Assembly: GCF_030268685.1 (NCBI RefSeq)
Contig: NZ_BSRQ01000009.1
Coordinates: forward strand, 1-64,000
DNA: 64,000 bases
DNA from: Microtetraspora sp. NBRC 13810
GTDB taxonomy: Bacteria > Actinomycetota > Actinomycetes > Streptosporangiales > Streptosporangiaceae
Direction of reading: 5' to 3'
Below are positions 52,560 to 61,193 of this stretch, piece by piece. How positions within the stretch are numbered: position 1 is the stretch's first letter; the number at the start of each line of letters is the position of its first letter. The translations under genes were made by a program, and so were the position numbers. The notes beneath the pieces are model-generated. The model did not search any database, was not told the origin of the DNA, and worked only from the letters and a program-made list of their open reading frames with translations.

Positions 52560-53507
52560 GTGACTCACTTCGTCTATCGCACGCACTACGAAGGACCGCT
52601 CGGCAGGCGGATCCTGCGGCTGCCCGACGCCACCCCGCTCGCCTGGTTCCGGCGCGCCTGGTCGGCCCTGGTGGACACGCCGGAGCGAGACGCCGACGCC
52701 TGGCTGCGGGAGGAGCTGGGCGGGCGGGTCTACGGGCTGTCGTCGTTCGTCGAGCGCGCCCGCGAGCACCGGATCCCCGCACCCGCGACCTGGCAGGAGC
52801 TCGACGACGTCCTGCGGAAGCACCTCTACGTCGAGCGCGAGGTCCGGGTGGACGAGCACAGCGTCCGCGCGTTCACCGATGACGACGAGGTCGAGCTGGC
52901 CTACTTCTTCTTCGACGACGCCGTGGCGGCCGAGCGGCCGGACCGGGTGGCCTACCTGCTGCACGGCACCTGGCCGCTCCCCGCGGACGCGGCGGAGCGG
53001 CCCGGACCCGGTGCCACCCACGCCGTGCTGCTGACGTTCTACGACAGTGAAACCATCTGCTGGCAGCGGCCGCTCACCTTCCCCGGCGTCCGGCTGCCCG
53101 GCCTGGCCGCGCACCTGCGGGAGACCGGCACCGGCATGGACGACTGGCCGTACGAGCTGGTCGTGCTGCGCGCGCTGGTGGCGCCCGGGGACACGGGCGT
53201 CGGCCCGGCGTTGCGCCGGTGCAACCACTGGCCCGAGTTCGACGAGTTCACGCCCGCCGAGTTGCTCGGCCCGCACCCGGCGGCGCACGAATACGCGCTC
53301 GGCCGCCTCGGCGTCGCGCAGAACGGGCGCGACCCGGCCATGACCCTCGTCGACGACGCCGACCACCTGGCCCAGATGGCCATCCACTACTACGAAGCCT
53401 TCGGCCACCAGCAGTGGTTCCTCTTCGACGACGCCTGGCTCGCCCGCCACCCCGACCTCGGCGCCTCCCTCCTCGACTACGGCACCGACTGGGATCCCTT
53501 CCGGTAG
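52560..53507 (+). CDS. Uncharacterised protein downstream of the effector (immunity candidate)
   Basis: A 315-residue soluble acidic protein with no signal peptide. It begins THFVYRTHYEGPLGRRILRL and contains DDDEVELAYFFFDDAVA, HGTWPLP and YEAFGHQQWFLFDDAWL. I do not recognise a family. The start GTG at 52560 is chosen over 52554 by its distance to GGCAGG. It lies 29 bases after the effector gene, the position where an immunity protein would be, but its size exceeds most immunity proteins. The function remains open. Confidence 0.6.
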   Translation: MTHFVYRTHYEGPLGRRILRLPDATPLAWFRRAWSALVDTPERDADAWLREELGGRVYGLSSFVERAREHRIPAPATWQELDDVLRKHLYVEREVRVDEHSVRAFTDDDEVELAYFFFDDAVAAERPDRVAYLLHGTWPLPADAAERPGPGATHAVLLTFYDSETICWQRPLTFPGVRLPGLAAHLRETGTGMDDWPYELVVLRALVAPGDTGVGPALRRCNHWPEFDEFTPAELLGPHPAAHEYALGRLGVAQNGRDPAMTLVDDADHLAQMAIHYYEAFGHQQWFLFDDAWLARHPDLGASLLDYGTDWDPFR

Positions 53508-53682
53508 TTCGTCTCACTGTGCTGGTGCACGGAAGGCGAGGTTCATCGCCCGGAGCCCGCTGACCGACCTCGCGCAGCCGCGATCGTCGTGCTCGGCGAG
53601 CGGGGCGCGGCCGGATCGTGACAAAGGTGTAACGAGGGGGTGGGCGGCCCGATAAGCAGCACGGATGGATGAGGGGGGCGCG

Positions 53683-54348
53683 ATGCGGTCGGTCGTCAAC
53701 CTGACGGTGCACGGGATCGGTCCACCGGGGCGGCCGTTCGAGCCGGACGAGGAGCTCACCTGGGTCAGCGTCGAGCGGTTCGAGCAGGTGCTCGACGCGG
53801 TGGCCGGGCGGGAGGACGTGCGGATCACCTTCGACGACGGGAACGCCTCCGATGTGGAGATCGCGCTGCCGAGGTTGCTGGAGCGCGGCCTGCGGGCGGA
53901 GTTCTTCGTGCTGGCGGGGCTGCTCGGGGAGCCGGGCAGGCTGGACGCGGGCGGGGTGCGGGAGCTGGTGCGGGCCGGGATGAACGTCGGCTCGCACGGC
54001 TGGGCGCACCGCGACTGGCGGCGGCTGGACCCCGCGCAGGCGCGGCAGGAGCTCGACGACTCGCACCGGGTGCTGACGGGCCTGACCGGGCGGCCGGTGT
54101 CCCGGGTGGCGATCCCGTTCGGCTCCTACGACCGGCGCGTGCTGGGCCGGTTGCGCCGGGCCCGGGTGTCCCGGGCGTACACCAGCGACGGAGGGCGCGC
54201 CCGGCCGGACTCCTGGCTCCAGCCGCGCACCAGCCTGCGGCACGACCTCGACCTCGACTGGACCCGCCGGGTGCTGGACGACCGGCCTTCCCTGCCCCTG
54301 CGCGCCCGCCGCATCGCCGCCCGCGCCGTCAAGCGCGCCCGCGGCTGA
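53683..54348 (+). CDS. Polysaccharide deacetylase (NodB domain), short form
   Basis: A 221-residue cytoplasmic NodB-type deacetylase without a signal peptide. ITFDDGNASD supplies the Asp pair, SHGWAHRDW the two zinc histidines, and IPFGSYD the substrate loop. The ATG at 53683 has GAGGGGGG upstream; an earlier ATG at 53665 lacks a site. It is the first gene of the plus-strand exopolysaccharide run, 12 bases before a glycosyltransferase, and probably trims N-acetyl groups from a lipid-linked sugar. A possible promoter (GTGACA with GATAAG) lies about 30-70 bases upstream. Confidence 0.85.
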   Translation: MRSVVNLTVHGIGPPGRPFEPDEELTWVSVERFEQVLDAVAGREDVRITFDDGNASDVEIALPRLLERGLRAEFFVLAGLLGEPGRLDAGGVRELVRAGMNVGSHGWAHRDWRRLDPAQARQELDDSHRVLTGLTGRPVSRVAIPFGSYDRRVLGRLRRARVSRAYTSDGGRARPDSWLQPRTSLRHDLDLDWTRRVLDDRPSLPLRARRIAARAVKRARG

Positions 54349-54360
54349 CCTGGAGAGATG

Positions 54361-55284
54361 ATGGACCTGCCGCTCAGGATCGCGGTCGTCGTGGTGACCT
54401 ACAACAGCGCGGACGTGCTCGGCGACTGCCTGCGGTCGCTGCCGGGCGGGGCCCGGGGGGCGACGCTCTCGGCGGTCGTCGTGGCGGACAACGCCTCCGG
54501 GGACGACTCCGTGCCGGTGGCGGAACGGGCCGGCGCCACGGTGGTCCAGGTGGGCCACAACGCCGGGTACGCGGCGGCGGTGAACGCCGGGATCGCGGCA
54601 CTCGACCTGGACGGGCTGGACGCGGTGCTGGTGTGCAACCCGGACTGCCGGGTGCGGCCGGGCGCGCTGGCCCTGCTCGGCGAGGCGCTGCGCCGGCCGG
54701 GGCGCGGCATCGCGGTGCCCCGGCTGGTCAACGAGGACGGCAGCCTCCAGGCGTCGCTGCGCCGGATGCCGACCGTGCGCAGGGCCCTGGTCGAGGCGGT
54801 GATCGGCGGCAACCTGGCCGGCCGGATCGGCACGCTGGGCGAGATGGTCACCGATCCGCGCGCGTACGAGCGGCCGGGCGAGGCGGCGTGGGCGACCGGC
54901 GCGGCCATGCTGGTCGCGGTGCCCGCGCTGCGTGAGCTGGGGCCGTGGGACGAGTCCTTCTTCCTCTACAGCGAGGAGACGGAGTACGCCCTGCGCGCCC
55001 GGGACCGGGGATGGACCCTGTGGTACGAGCCGGGCGCGGTGTTCGAGCACCTCGGCGGCGACTCGGGCACGAATCCGGCGCTGGCCTCGCTGCTGATCGT
55101 GAACAAGGTGCGGCTTTTCCGGCGGCGGCGGGGTTCGCCCGCGGGGGCCGCCTACTACCTGGCGGTGGTGCTGGGCGAGGGGCTGCGGGCGCTGGCGGGC
55201 CGCCGTACGTCACGGGCGTCGGTGGTGGCGCTGGTGAGGCCGTCGCGCCGGGCCGGGATCGTCGCCGGACCGGCCCCCCGTTGA
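54361..55284 (+). CDS. Glycosyltransferase family 2
   Basis: A 307-residue GT-A fold enzyme. The N-terminus VVVVTYNSADVLGDCL is the family 2 nucleotide-sugar site, ADNASGDDSV and NPDCRVRPGAL give the DxD-like metal site, and WATGAAMLV with DESFFLYSEETEYALR holds the likely acceptor/catalytic acid, as in rhamnosyl- and galactofuranosyl-type transferases. GGAGAG precedes two adjacent ATGs; the second has the better spacing. It overlaps the next gene by 4 bases (TTGA). Confidence 0.9.
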   Translation: MDLPLRIAVVVVTYNSADVLGDCLRSLPGGARGATLSAVVVADNASGDDSVPVAERAGATVVQVGHNAGYAAAVNAGIAALDLDGLDAVLVCNPDCRVRPGALALLGEALRRPGRGIAVPRLVNEDGSLQASLRRMPTVRRALVEAVIGGNLAGRIGTLGEMVTDPRAYERPGEAAWATGAAMLVAVPALRELGPWDESFFLYSEETEYALRARDRGWTLWYEPGAVFEHLGGDSGTNPALASLLIVNKVRLFRRRRGSPAGAAYYLAVVLGEGLRALAGRRTSRASVVALVRPSRRAGIVAGPAPR

Positions 55285-56366
55285 ACGATCGGTTGAACGA
55301 CCCGCTGAACGGTGCCGTCAGGACGGTGGCGTTCGACGCGCTCACCGGGGAGGAGCTGGATGCCTGGCATCGGCTCCGGGCGGCCAACCCGCTGCTGGAC
55401 AGCCCCTACTTCCATCCCGGCTTCGCCGCCGCCCTGCACGCGGGCGGCCGGGCCGTACGGGTCACGGTGGCCAGGGACGCGGGCGGTGAGGTGCGCGCGT
55501 TGCTCGCCCACCACCGGGAGGGGGCGCTGATCAGGCCCGCCGGGTGGCCGGGGGCCGACTTCCAGGGGCCGGTGCTCGCCCCCGGCACGGCGTTCCCGCC
55601 GCTGCGGCTGCTCGGCGGCGGTGTCCGGGCGTTCGCGTTCGACCATCTGGTGGAGAGCGGCCCCGCGTTCGAGCCGTGGGTGGAGTCGCGCCGCCCGTCC
55701 CCCTTCGTCGATGTCAGCGGAGGGCTGACGGGGTATCTCGGGCGGGCCTCGCGCAGCGGCAAGGACAACATGGCGCAGGCGCGCCGCCGTGCGGCGCGGG
55801 CGGAGCGGGAGTACGGCGCGGTGCGGTTCGCGGCGGACGTGGTGGACGACGAGGCGCTGGCGCGGGTGGTGGAGCTCAAGCGCGCGCAGTACGCGGCCAC
55901 CGGGGTCGCGGACTACTTCGCCGAGCCCGGCCGGCGGGAGTTGCTGACCCGGCTGATGCGGGTCCGCGACCCCGGTTTCCGCGGGGTGCTGTCCACACTG
56001 CACGCCGGGCCGCACCTGGTCGCGGCGCACTTCGGGCTGCGGGCGGACGGCGTGCTGCACTGGTGGTTCCCGGTCTACGACCCGGCCTTCGGGCAGTTGT
56101 CCCCGGGCTGGATGCTGCTGCGCGAGCTGGTGGCCGCCGCCCCGGCGATGGGCGTCGGGCGGATCGACCTCGGACGCGGCGACGACGAGTACAAGCGGCG
56201 GGCGAAGACCGGCGAGGTCCAGGTGTGCCAGGGGATGGTGACCAGGAGCCCGGCCCGGCTGGCGCTGCGCAGGGCGCGTGACTCGATGGTCGCGATGGCC
56301 AAGGCGTCCCCCTTCGGCCCCGTCCTGCGCCATGCCGTACGGCAGGTCAGAGGGCTCGGCCGCTGA
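55281..56366 (+). CDS. GNAT/FemAB-like (CelD/BcsL-type) acyltransferase
   Basis: A 361-residue protein of the double-GNAT class linked with exopolysaccharide clusters. Recognisable parts are ADFQGPVLAPG, a basic helical stretch (SGKDNMAQARRRAARAEREYG) and the acetyl-CoA-type region LHWWFPVYDPAFGQLSPGWMLLREL with IDLGRGDDEYKRR, typical of the CelD/BcsL and FemAB families. It probably acylates or aminoacylates a sugar precursor. The start is a TTG overlapping the previous stop; a GTG at 55326 is an alternative. It ends the first sub-operon, followed by a 205-base AT-rich gap with a likely promoter. Confidence 0.82.
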   Translation: MNDRLNDPLNGAVRTVAFDALTGEELDAWHRLRAANPLLDSPYFHPGFAAALHAGGRAVRVTVARDAGGEVRALLAHHREGALIRPAGWPGADFQGPVLAPGTAFPPLRLLGGGVRAFAFDHLVESGPAFEPWVESRRPSPFVDVSGGLTGYLGRASRSGKDNMAQARRRAARAEREYGAVRFAADVVDDEALARVVELKRAQYAATGVADYFAEPGRRELLTRLMRVRDPGFRGVLSTLHAGPHLVAAHFGLRADGVLHWWFPVYDPAFGQLSPGWMLLRELVAAAPAMGVGRIDLGRGDDEYKRRAKTGEVQVCQGMVTRSPARLALRRARDSMVAMAKASPFGPVLRHAVRQVRGLGR

Positions 56367-56571
56367 TCTCGCACCCCCGCGAAAGACGCGTCACTTTAAA
56401 TGCCATTTCATCCACACACAATGGCAAAGCCAGGCATTTTTCTGGCCACATCAGGACTCATGAAGATCGTAACAATCGTGGAACTTATGACGACATAACC
56501 CTTGGGGTCGGGGGGAGGAATACACTCTCCCGCCCTGCGGCCGAATGGCGTGCGACGGAGGGCGGGGCAAT

Positions 56572-57891
56572 ATGCGGATCAGTGTTTTCGGGCTGGGATA
56601 TGTCGGCTCGGTAACCGCCGCCTGCCTGGCGACCCGGGGACACGAGGTCGTCGGCGTGGACGTGAACCCGGTCAAGATCGAGCTCATCGCGCGCGGCCGG
56701 CCGCCCGTACTGGAGGAGCGGATCGGCGAGCTGATCTCGGCGGTCGTGGCCCGGGGGGCGCTGCGCGCCACCGCCGACGTCGAGGACGCGGTCACCGGCA
56801 GCGAGATCTCCCTGGTCTGCGTAGGGACGCCGTCCGCGCCCAACGGCAGCCTGTCCACCGTCCACCTGGAACGGGTGGCCGAGCAGATCGGCCAGGCGAT
56901 GAGCGGGCTCGGCCGGCGGCACACCGTGGTCTTCCGGAGCACTATGCTGCCCGGCACCTGCGCGGAGTCGCTCGTCCCGATTCTGGAACGGTCCTCCGGT
57001 CTGCGGGCCGGGGCCGACTTCGGGGTGGCGGTGAATCCGGAGTTCCTGCGCGAGGGGACGAGCGTGCGGGACTTCTTCGAACCGCCGAAGACGGTCATCG
57101 GCGAGCTGGACCCGGCGAGCGGCGACATGGTGGCCGCGTTATACGAGGGTTTGCCGGGCGAAGTGTTCCGCGTCCCCCTTCAAGTAGCCGAAATGACGAA
57201 ATATGCGGATAATGCGTTTCATGCGGTGAAGATCGGTTTCGCCAATGAACTGGGCGCGATCTGCCAGGCGCTCGGGCTCGACTCACACCGGGTCATGGAC
57301 GTCTTCCTCGCCGACCGCAAACTCAACATCAGCCCCGCCTACCTGCGGCCCGGCTTCGCCTTCGGCGGCTCCTGCCTGCCCAAGGACCTGCGCGGACTGG
57401 TCTACGCGGCGCACCGCGCCGACGTCTCGGTGCCGCTGCTGTCGCACGTGCTGCCCTCCAACGAGGAGCACCTGCGCCGCGCCTTCGACCTGGTGACCGC
57501 GAGCGGGAAGCGGCGGATCGGGCTGTTCGGCCTGTCGTTCAAGCCGGGCACCGACGACCTGCGCGAGAGCCCTCTCGTCGAACTCGCGGAACGCCTCCTG
57601 GGCAAGGGCTACGACCTGCGCATCTACGACGCGAACGTGTCGATGTCCCGGCTGATGGGCGCCAACAGGGAGTACATCGAGAGCAGGCTGCCGCACCTCG
57701 GCGACCTGCTGAGCAACTCCGCGGACGAGGTGCTCGGGCACGCCGAAGTGTGCGTGATCGGCTGCCAGGATCCCGCCGTGCTGAACGCGCTCGACCGCGA
57801 CACGGGTTCACGCCTGGTCGTCGACCTGGTCCGCCTCCCCGACGCCGAGGCGCGCCGGGCCGCACCGGAGTACGCGGGCCTTGGCTGGTGA
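56572..57891 (+). CDS. AlgD-like nucleotide-sugar 6-dehydrogenase (GDP-mannose or UDP-glucose)
   Basis: A 439-residue NAD-dependent four-electron dehydrogenase making a nucleotide-activated uronic acid. FGLGYVG (6-12) binds NAD, NPEFLREGT and the segment ending FAFGGSCLPKDL place the catalytic Cys at 268, the number I recall for Pseudomonas AlgD, and TDDLRESPLVELAE is the nucleotide-binding end. By memory it resembles AlgD along its whole length (439 versus about 436 residues), so GDP-mannuronate is a real possibility, with UDP-glucuronate as alternative. The ATG at 56572 is chosen over an in-frame start at 56545 since it gives the family N-terminus. Confidence 0.88.
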   Translation: MRISVFGLGYVGSVTAACLATRGHEVVGVDVNPVKIELIARGRPPVLEERIGELISAVVARGALRATADVEDAVTGSEISLVCVGTPSAPNGSLSTVHLERVAEQIGQAMSGLGRRHTVVFRSTMLPGTCAESLVPILERSSGLRAGADFGVAVNPEFLREGTSVRDFFEPPKTVIGELDPASGDMVAALYEGLPGEVFRVPLQVAEMTKYADNAFHAVKIGFANELGAICQALGLDSHRVMDVFLADRKLNISPAYLRPGFAFGGSCLPKDLRGLVYAAHRADVSVPLLSHVLPSNEEHLRRAFDLVTASGKRRIGLFGLSFKPGTDDLRESPLVELAERLLGKGYDLRIYDANVSMSRLMGANREYIESRLPHLGDLLSNSADEVLGHAEVCVIGCQDPAVLNALDRDTGSRLVVDLVRLPDAEARRAAPEYAGLGW

Positions 57892-59074
57892 CGCGGGCCG
57901 GGCCCTGATCCTGGTCGAGAACCTGTCCGTGCCCTTCGACCGGCGGGTCTGGCAGGAGAGCACCGCGTTGCGCGACGCCGGCTGGGAGGTGCACGTCGTC
58001 TGCCCGCAGGGGGTCAGGCGCGACACCGAACGGGAAACGGTCATCGACGGCGTGCGCATCCACCGCTACCCGCTGCGCCCCGCGGCCGGCGGCCCGCTCG
58101 GCTACCTGCGGGAGTACGGCAGCGCGCTGCTGCACACGGCCCGGATCGCCCGCCGGATCGGCCCGGTGGACGTGGTGCACGCCTGCAACCCGCCCGACCT
58201 GTTCTTCCTGACCGCCAGGCGGCTGCGGCGGCGTGGCGCGCGGTTCGTGTTCGACCAGCACGACCTGGTCCCCGAGCTGTACCTGTCCAGGTTCGGCCGC
58301 GGCCGGGACCTGCTCTACCGCGTGGTGTGCAAGCTGGAACTGCTCACCTACCGGGCGGCCGACGTGGTGATCGCCACCAACGAGAGCTACCGCGAGGTCG
58401 CCCTGACCCGGGGCGGGAAACGGCCGCAGGACGTCTTCGTGGTGCGCAGCGCGCCCGCCGTCGAACGGTTCCACCAGGTACCGCCGGAGGAACCACTCAA
58501 GAAGGGCAAGCCGTACCTGCTGTGCTACCTGGGCGTGATGGGCCCGCAGGACGGCGTGGACTACGCGCTGCGGGCACTGGCCAGGCTGCGCGGAGAGCTC
58601 GGCCGGAACGACTGGCACGCGGTGTTCGTCGGCGCCGGGGACACCTTCCACGACATGGTCGCGCTCAGCCGCCGGCTCGGCCTGTCCGACGTGGTGGAGT
58701 TCACCGGCCGCATCCCGGACGCCGACCTGCTGCGCTACCTGTCCACGGCGGATGTCTGCCTGTCCCCCGACCCGCTCAACCCGCTCAACGACGTGTCCAC
58801 CATGAACAAGATCATGGAGTACATGGCGATGGCCCGCCCGGTCGTCTCTTTCGACCTGCGCGAGGCCAGGGTGTCGGCCGGCGAGGCCGCGCTCTACGCC
58901 CCGGCCAACGACGAGGCGGCGTTCGCCAAGCTGGTCGCCCGGCTGCTCGACGACCCCGGCGAACGCCGCAGGATGGGCGAGATCGGCAGGGAACGGGTCA
59001 CCGGCCCGCTGTCCTGGGACCGGTCCAGGACCGCCCTGCTGGCCGCCTACGACGCCGCCGTGGGCAAGCGGTGA
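57881..59074 (+). CDS. Glycosyltransferase family 4
   Basis: A 397-residue GT-B enzyme of the WbuB/WcaI type. The N-terminal domain carries LILVENLSVPFDRRVWQEST, usual for this group. The C-terminal domain carries YLGVMGPQDGVDYALRAL, VEFTGRIPDADLLRYLSTAD and the acceptor/donor E-x7-E region near KIMEYMAMARPVVSFDLRE. The TTG start lies within the end of the dehydrogenase gene (11-base overlap) with GGAG upstream; a GTG at 57888 is out of frame. It overlaps the methyltransferase gene by 4 bases. Confidence 0.9.
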   Translation: MAGDAGRALILVENLSVPFDRRVWQESTALRDAGWEVHVVCPQGVRRDTERETVIDGVRIHRYPLRPAAGGPLGYLREYGSALLHTARIARRIGPVDVVHACNPPDLFFLTARRLRRRGARFVFDQHDLVPELYLSRFGRGRDLLYRVVCKLELLTYRAADVVIATNESYREVALTRGGKRPQDVFVVRSAPAVERFHQVPPEEPLKKGKPYLLCYLGVMGPQDGVDYALRALARLRGELGRNDWHAVFVGAGDTFHDMVALSRRLGLSDVVEFTGRIPDADLLRYLSTADVCLSPDPLNPLNDVSTMNKIMEYMAMARPVVSFDLREARVSAGEAALYAPANDEAAFAKLVARLLDDPGERRRMGEIGRERVTGPLSWDRSRTALLAAYDAAVGKR

Positions 59075-59712
59075 ACGCGTACAGACGGCTGCGCAGGGCG
59101 CTCGGCCGGGCGCTGTACGAGCGGCGGTACGGCGTGCGCACCTCGGACGTGGTGAGCCTCACCGAGTTCGGGCTGGACCACCGGGAGCGGGTCTACTACT
59201 CCCCGGCGAGCTGGCGGACGCTGCGCCGCGCGCTGCCGCCGAGGGAGATCGGCGGGCACGACGTGTTCGTCGACCTGGGCTCCGGCATGGGACGCATGGT
59301 GCTGGAGGCCGCCGCGCACTACCCGTTCAAGAGGGTGATCGGGGTCGAGCTGTCGGCCGAGCTCGACGAGATCGCCCGGTCCAACGTGGCCGGGTTCCGC
59401 CGGCGGCTGCGCTGCCCCGACGTCGAACTTGTCCGCTCCGACGTGCTGGACTACCCGATCCCGGACGACGTGAGCGTGGTGTTCCTGAACAACCCGTTCC
59501 GCGGTGAGATCTTCTCCGCCGCGATCGGGAATCTGCTCCGCTCGGTGGACCGCAGCCCGCGCCCGGTGACCGTGGTCTACTACAACCCGGTCGAGGAGCC
59601 GTTCCTGCTGGCCACGGGCAGGTTCCGGCACACCAGGACGGTCGCGGGCAGGGGCGGGGGCGTGTTCGGTTCCACCCGGGTCTACACGATCGGCGCCCGC
59701 CCAGGTGCGTGA
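59071..59712 (+). CDS. Class I SAM-dependent methyltransferase
   Basis: A 213-residue enzyme with the SAM-binding motif VFVDLGSGMGRMVLEAA (residues 65-81), acidic end of strand 2 in VIGVELSAEL, and the motif-IV region VVFLNNPFRGEIF. It is coupled to the upstream glycosyltransferase (GTGA overlap), so it probably methylates a sugar in the growing exopolysaccharide. Its stop is 19 bases from the convergent glycosyltransferase gene. Confidence 0.88.
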   Translation: MNAYRRLRRALGRALYERRYGVRTSDVVSLTEFGLDHRERVYYSPASWRTLRRALPPREIGGHDVFVDLGSGMGRMVLEAAAHYPFKRVIGVELSAELDEIARSNVAGFRRRLRCPDVELVRSDVLDYPIPDDVSVVFLNNPFRGEIFSAAIGNLLRSVDRSPRPVTVVYYNPVEEPFLLATGRFRHTRTVAGRGGGVFGSTRVYTIGARPGA

Positions 59713-59731
59713 GCGCCGCCGGCCGGCCCGC

Positions 59732-60592
59732 TCAGCCGCGGCTGCTCGCGTCCGTCCCCCACCGCACCTGGCCGCCGCGCCGCCTCCGCAGCGCGGTCAG
59801 CGCCCGGTCCGCCAGGAGGACGCCCAGGTAACAGGCGGCGTCGAGCGGGCTCACCTCCCGGCGCCGCACCAGCGCGGCGAGCGCCCCCGGGCCCAGCCGG
59901 GCCGCGGCCGGCGGCCGGCCCAGCTCGCGGAGCTGCCGGTTGCCCTGCCGTACCCTGACCCGCCTGGCGAGGTGCGCGGAGACCGTGCGGGCCGGGCGGA
60001 CCACCGACGTGGCCGCGCGCACCACGACGCTCTCGCCGGGGGCGAAGCCGCCCTGCATCCAGCCGTCGTCGGAGATCACGTCCGGCAGCGGGAACGCCCG
60101 CGCGTGCCCCTCCTCGGTGAGCACGTAGACGCCCACCCCGGCGAGCGTACGGCCGGGCGCGACCAGCCGTTCGTGCACGCGATGCATCCGCCGGGCGACG
60201 CGGCCCACCCCGGTCAGGTCGAGCACCGGCACCGGGGCGCAGGCCAGCACCCCCGGCCGGGCCGCCGCGGCCACCAGCGCGCGCACCGACTCCGCCGGCA
60301 ACCGCACGTCGGCGTCGAGGTACACCCGGGGGAACGCGCGGCAGGCGGCGTCGCCGAGCCGCAGCGCGTTGGCCTTGCCCGGCACGGCCGTCTCCACCAC
60401 CCGCACCCCCGGCACCCGTCCCGCGACCCGCGCCGTGCCGTCGGAGCAGGCGTTGGCCACCACGACGACGTCGAACTCACCGGGCGCCGTCCCCGCGAGC
60501 AGCGCGGCGAGGTGGTCGCCCAGCACCGCTTCCTCGTTGTGCGCCGGGATCACCACACTGGCCACCGGACCGCCGCCGACCACATCGCTCAC
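59732..60592 (-). CDS. Glycosyltransferase family 2
   Basis: A 286-residue GT-A enzyme: VASVVIPAHNEEAVLGDHL at the start, VVANACSDGTARVA, the DxD-like site VYLDADVRLP and the SDDGWMQGGF motif (acceptor acid). It starts at a GTG with GGAAGG upstream, is divergent from the epimerase gene (39-base gap) and convergent with the methyltransferase. Such enzymes add one sugar to a lipid-linked precursor; donor and acceptor are unknown. Confidence 0.88.
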   Translation of the reverse strand: MSDVVGGGPVASVVIPAHNEEAVLGDHLAALLAGTAPGEFDVVVVANACSDGTARVAGRVPGVRVVETAVPGKANALRLGDAACRAFPRVYLDADVRLPAESVRALVAAAARPGVLACAPVPVLDLTGVGRVARRMHRVHERLVAPGRTLAGVGVYVLTEEGHARAFPLPDVISDDGWMQGGFAPGESVVVRAATSVVRPARTVSAHLARRVRVRQGNRQLRELGRPPAAARLGPGALAALVRRREVSPLDAACYLGVLLADRALTALRRRRGGQVRWGTDASSRG

Positions 60593-60631
60593 CGGGCCGC
60601 CTTCCGACCGCCGTGGGAAAGGGATGACACC

Positions 60632-61186
60632 TTGAGAATAGAAAAGACCGCGCTCGACGGGGTGCTGTTGTTCGTTCCGACGCCGCACCGTGACGCGCGC
60701 GGGCTGTTCACCCGGGTCTTCGACGCCGGCGTGGCGGCGGCTGCCGGGCTGGACCCGGCCGCCTTCGTGCAGGACAGCCAGTCGCGCTCCCGGTCCGGCA
60801 CGGTCCGCGGCCTGCACGGGCGGGCCGGGCGGGGCGAGGCGAAGCTCGTCCGGTGCGCCCGCGGCGCCGTGTACGACGTGGTGGTGGACGCCCGCCCGGC
60901 CTCCCCCACCTTCGGGTCGCGGTTCTCCGTCGTGCTGGACGACGACAGGTTCGCCGTCCTCTACGTGCCTCCGGGGTTCCTGCACGGCTTCCAGGCGCTG
61001 ACCGGGGAGGCGGATGTCTGCTACCGCATCGACAGGGAGCACGATCCGGCCGAAGATCTGACCGTGCGCTACGACGACCCCGACCTCGCCGTCGACTGGC
61101 CGTTGCCGGTCTCGGCGGTCAGCGAGCGTGATCTCGCCGCGGGTTCGTGGGCGCGACTCGGCGAGCGTCTCCGAGCGACGGAGTGA
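60632..61186 (+). CDS. RmlC-like dTDP-4-dehydrorhamnose 3,5-epimerase family protein
   Basis: A 184-residue cupin of normal RmlC length. It keeps VRGLH (with the catalytic His), AKLVRC, VYDVVVDAR, SPTFG, YVPPGFLHGF and a final DWP motif. Differences are notable: the usual GLHYQ is GLHGR, and the usual tyrosine pair after the last strands is replaced by CYRIDREHDP. It may therefore be a 3- or 5-epimerase of another keto sugar. The start is TTG; an ATG eight bases upstream is out of frame and followed by an early stop. It precedes the beta-helix gene by 7 bases. Confidence 0.82.
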   Translation: MRIEKTALDGVLLFVPTPHRDARGLFTRVFDAGVAAAAGLDPAAFVQDSQSRSRSGTVRGLHGRAGRGEAKLVRCARGAVYDVVVDARPASPTFGSRFSVVLDDDRFAVLYVPPGFLHGFQALTGEADVCYRIDREHDPAEDLTVRYDDPDLAVDWPLPVSAVSERDLAAGSWARLGERLRATE

Positions 61187-61193
61187 GGCGAGC

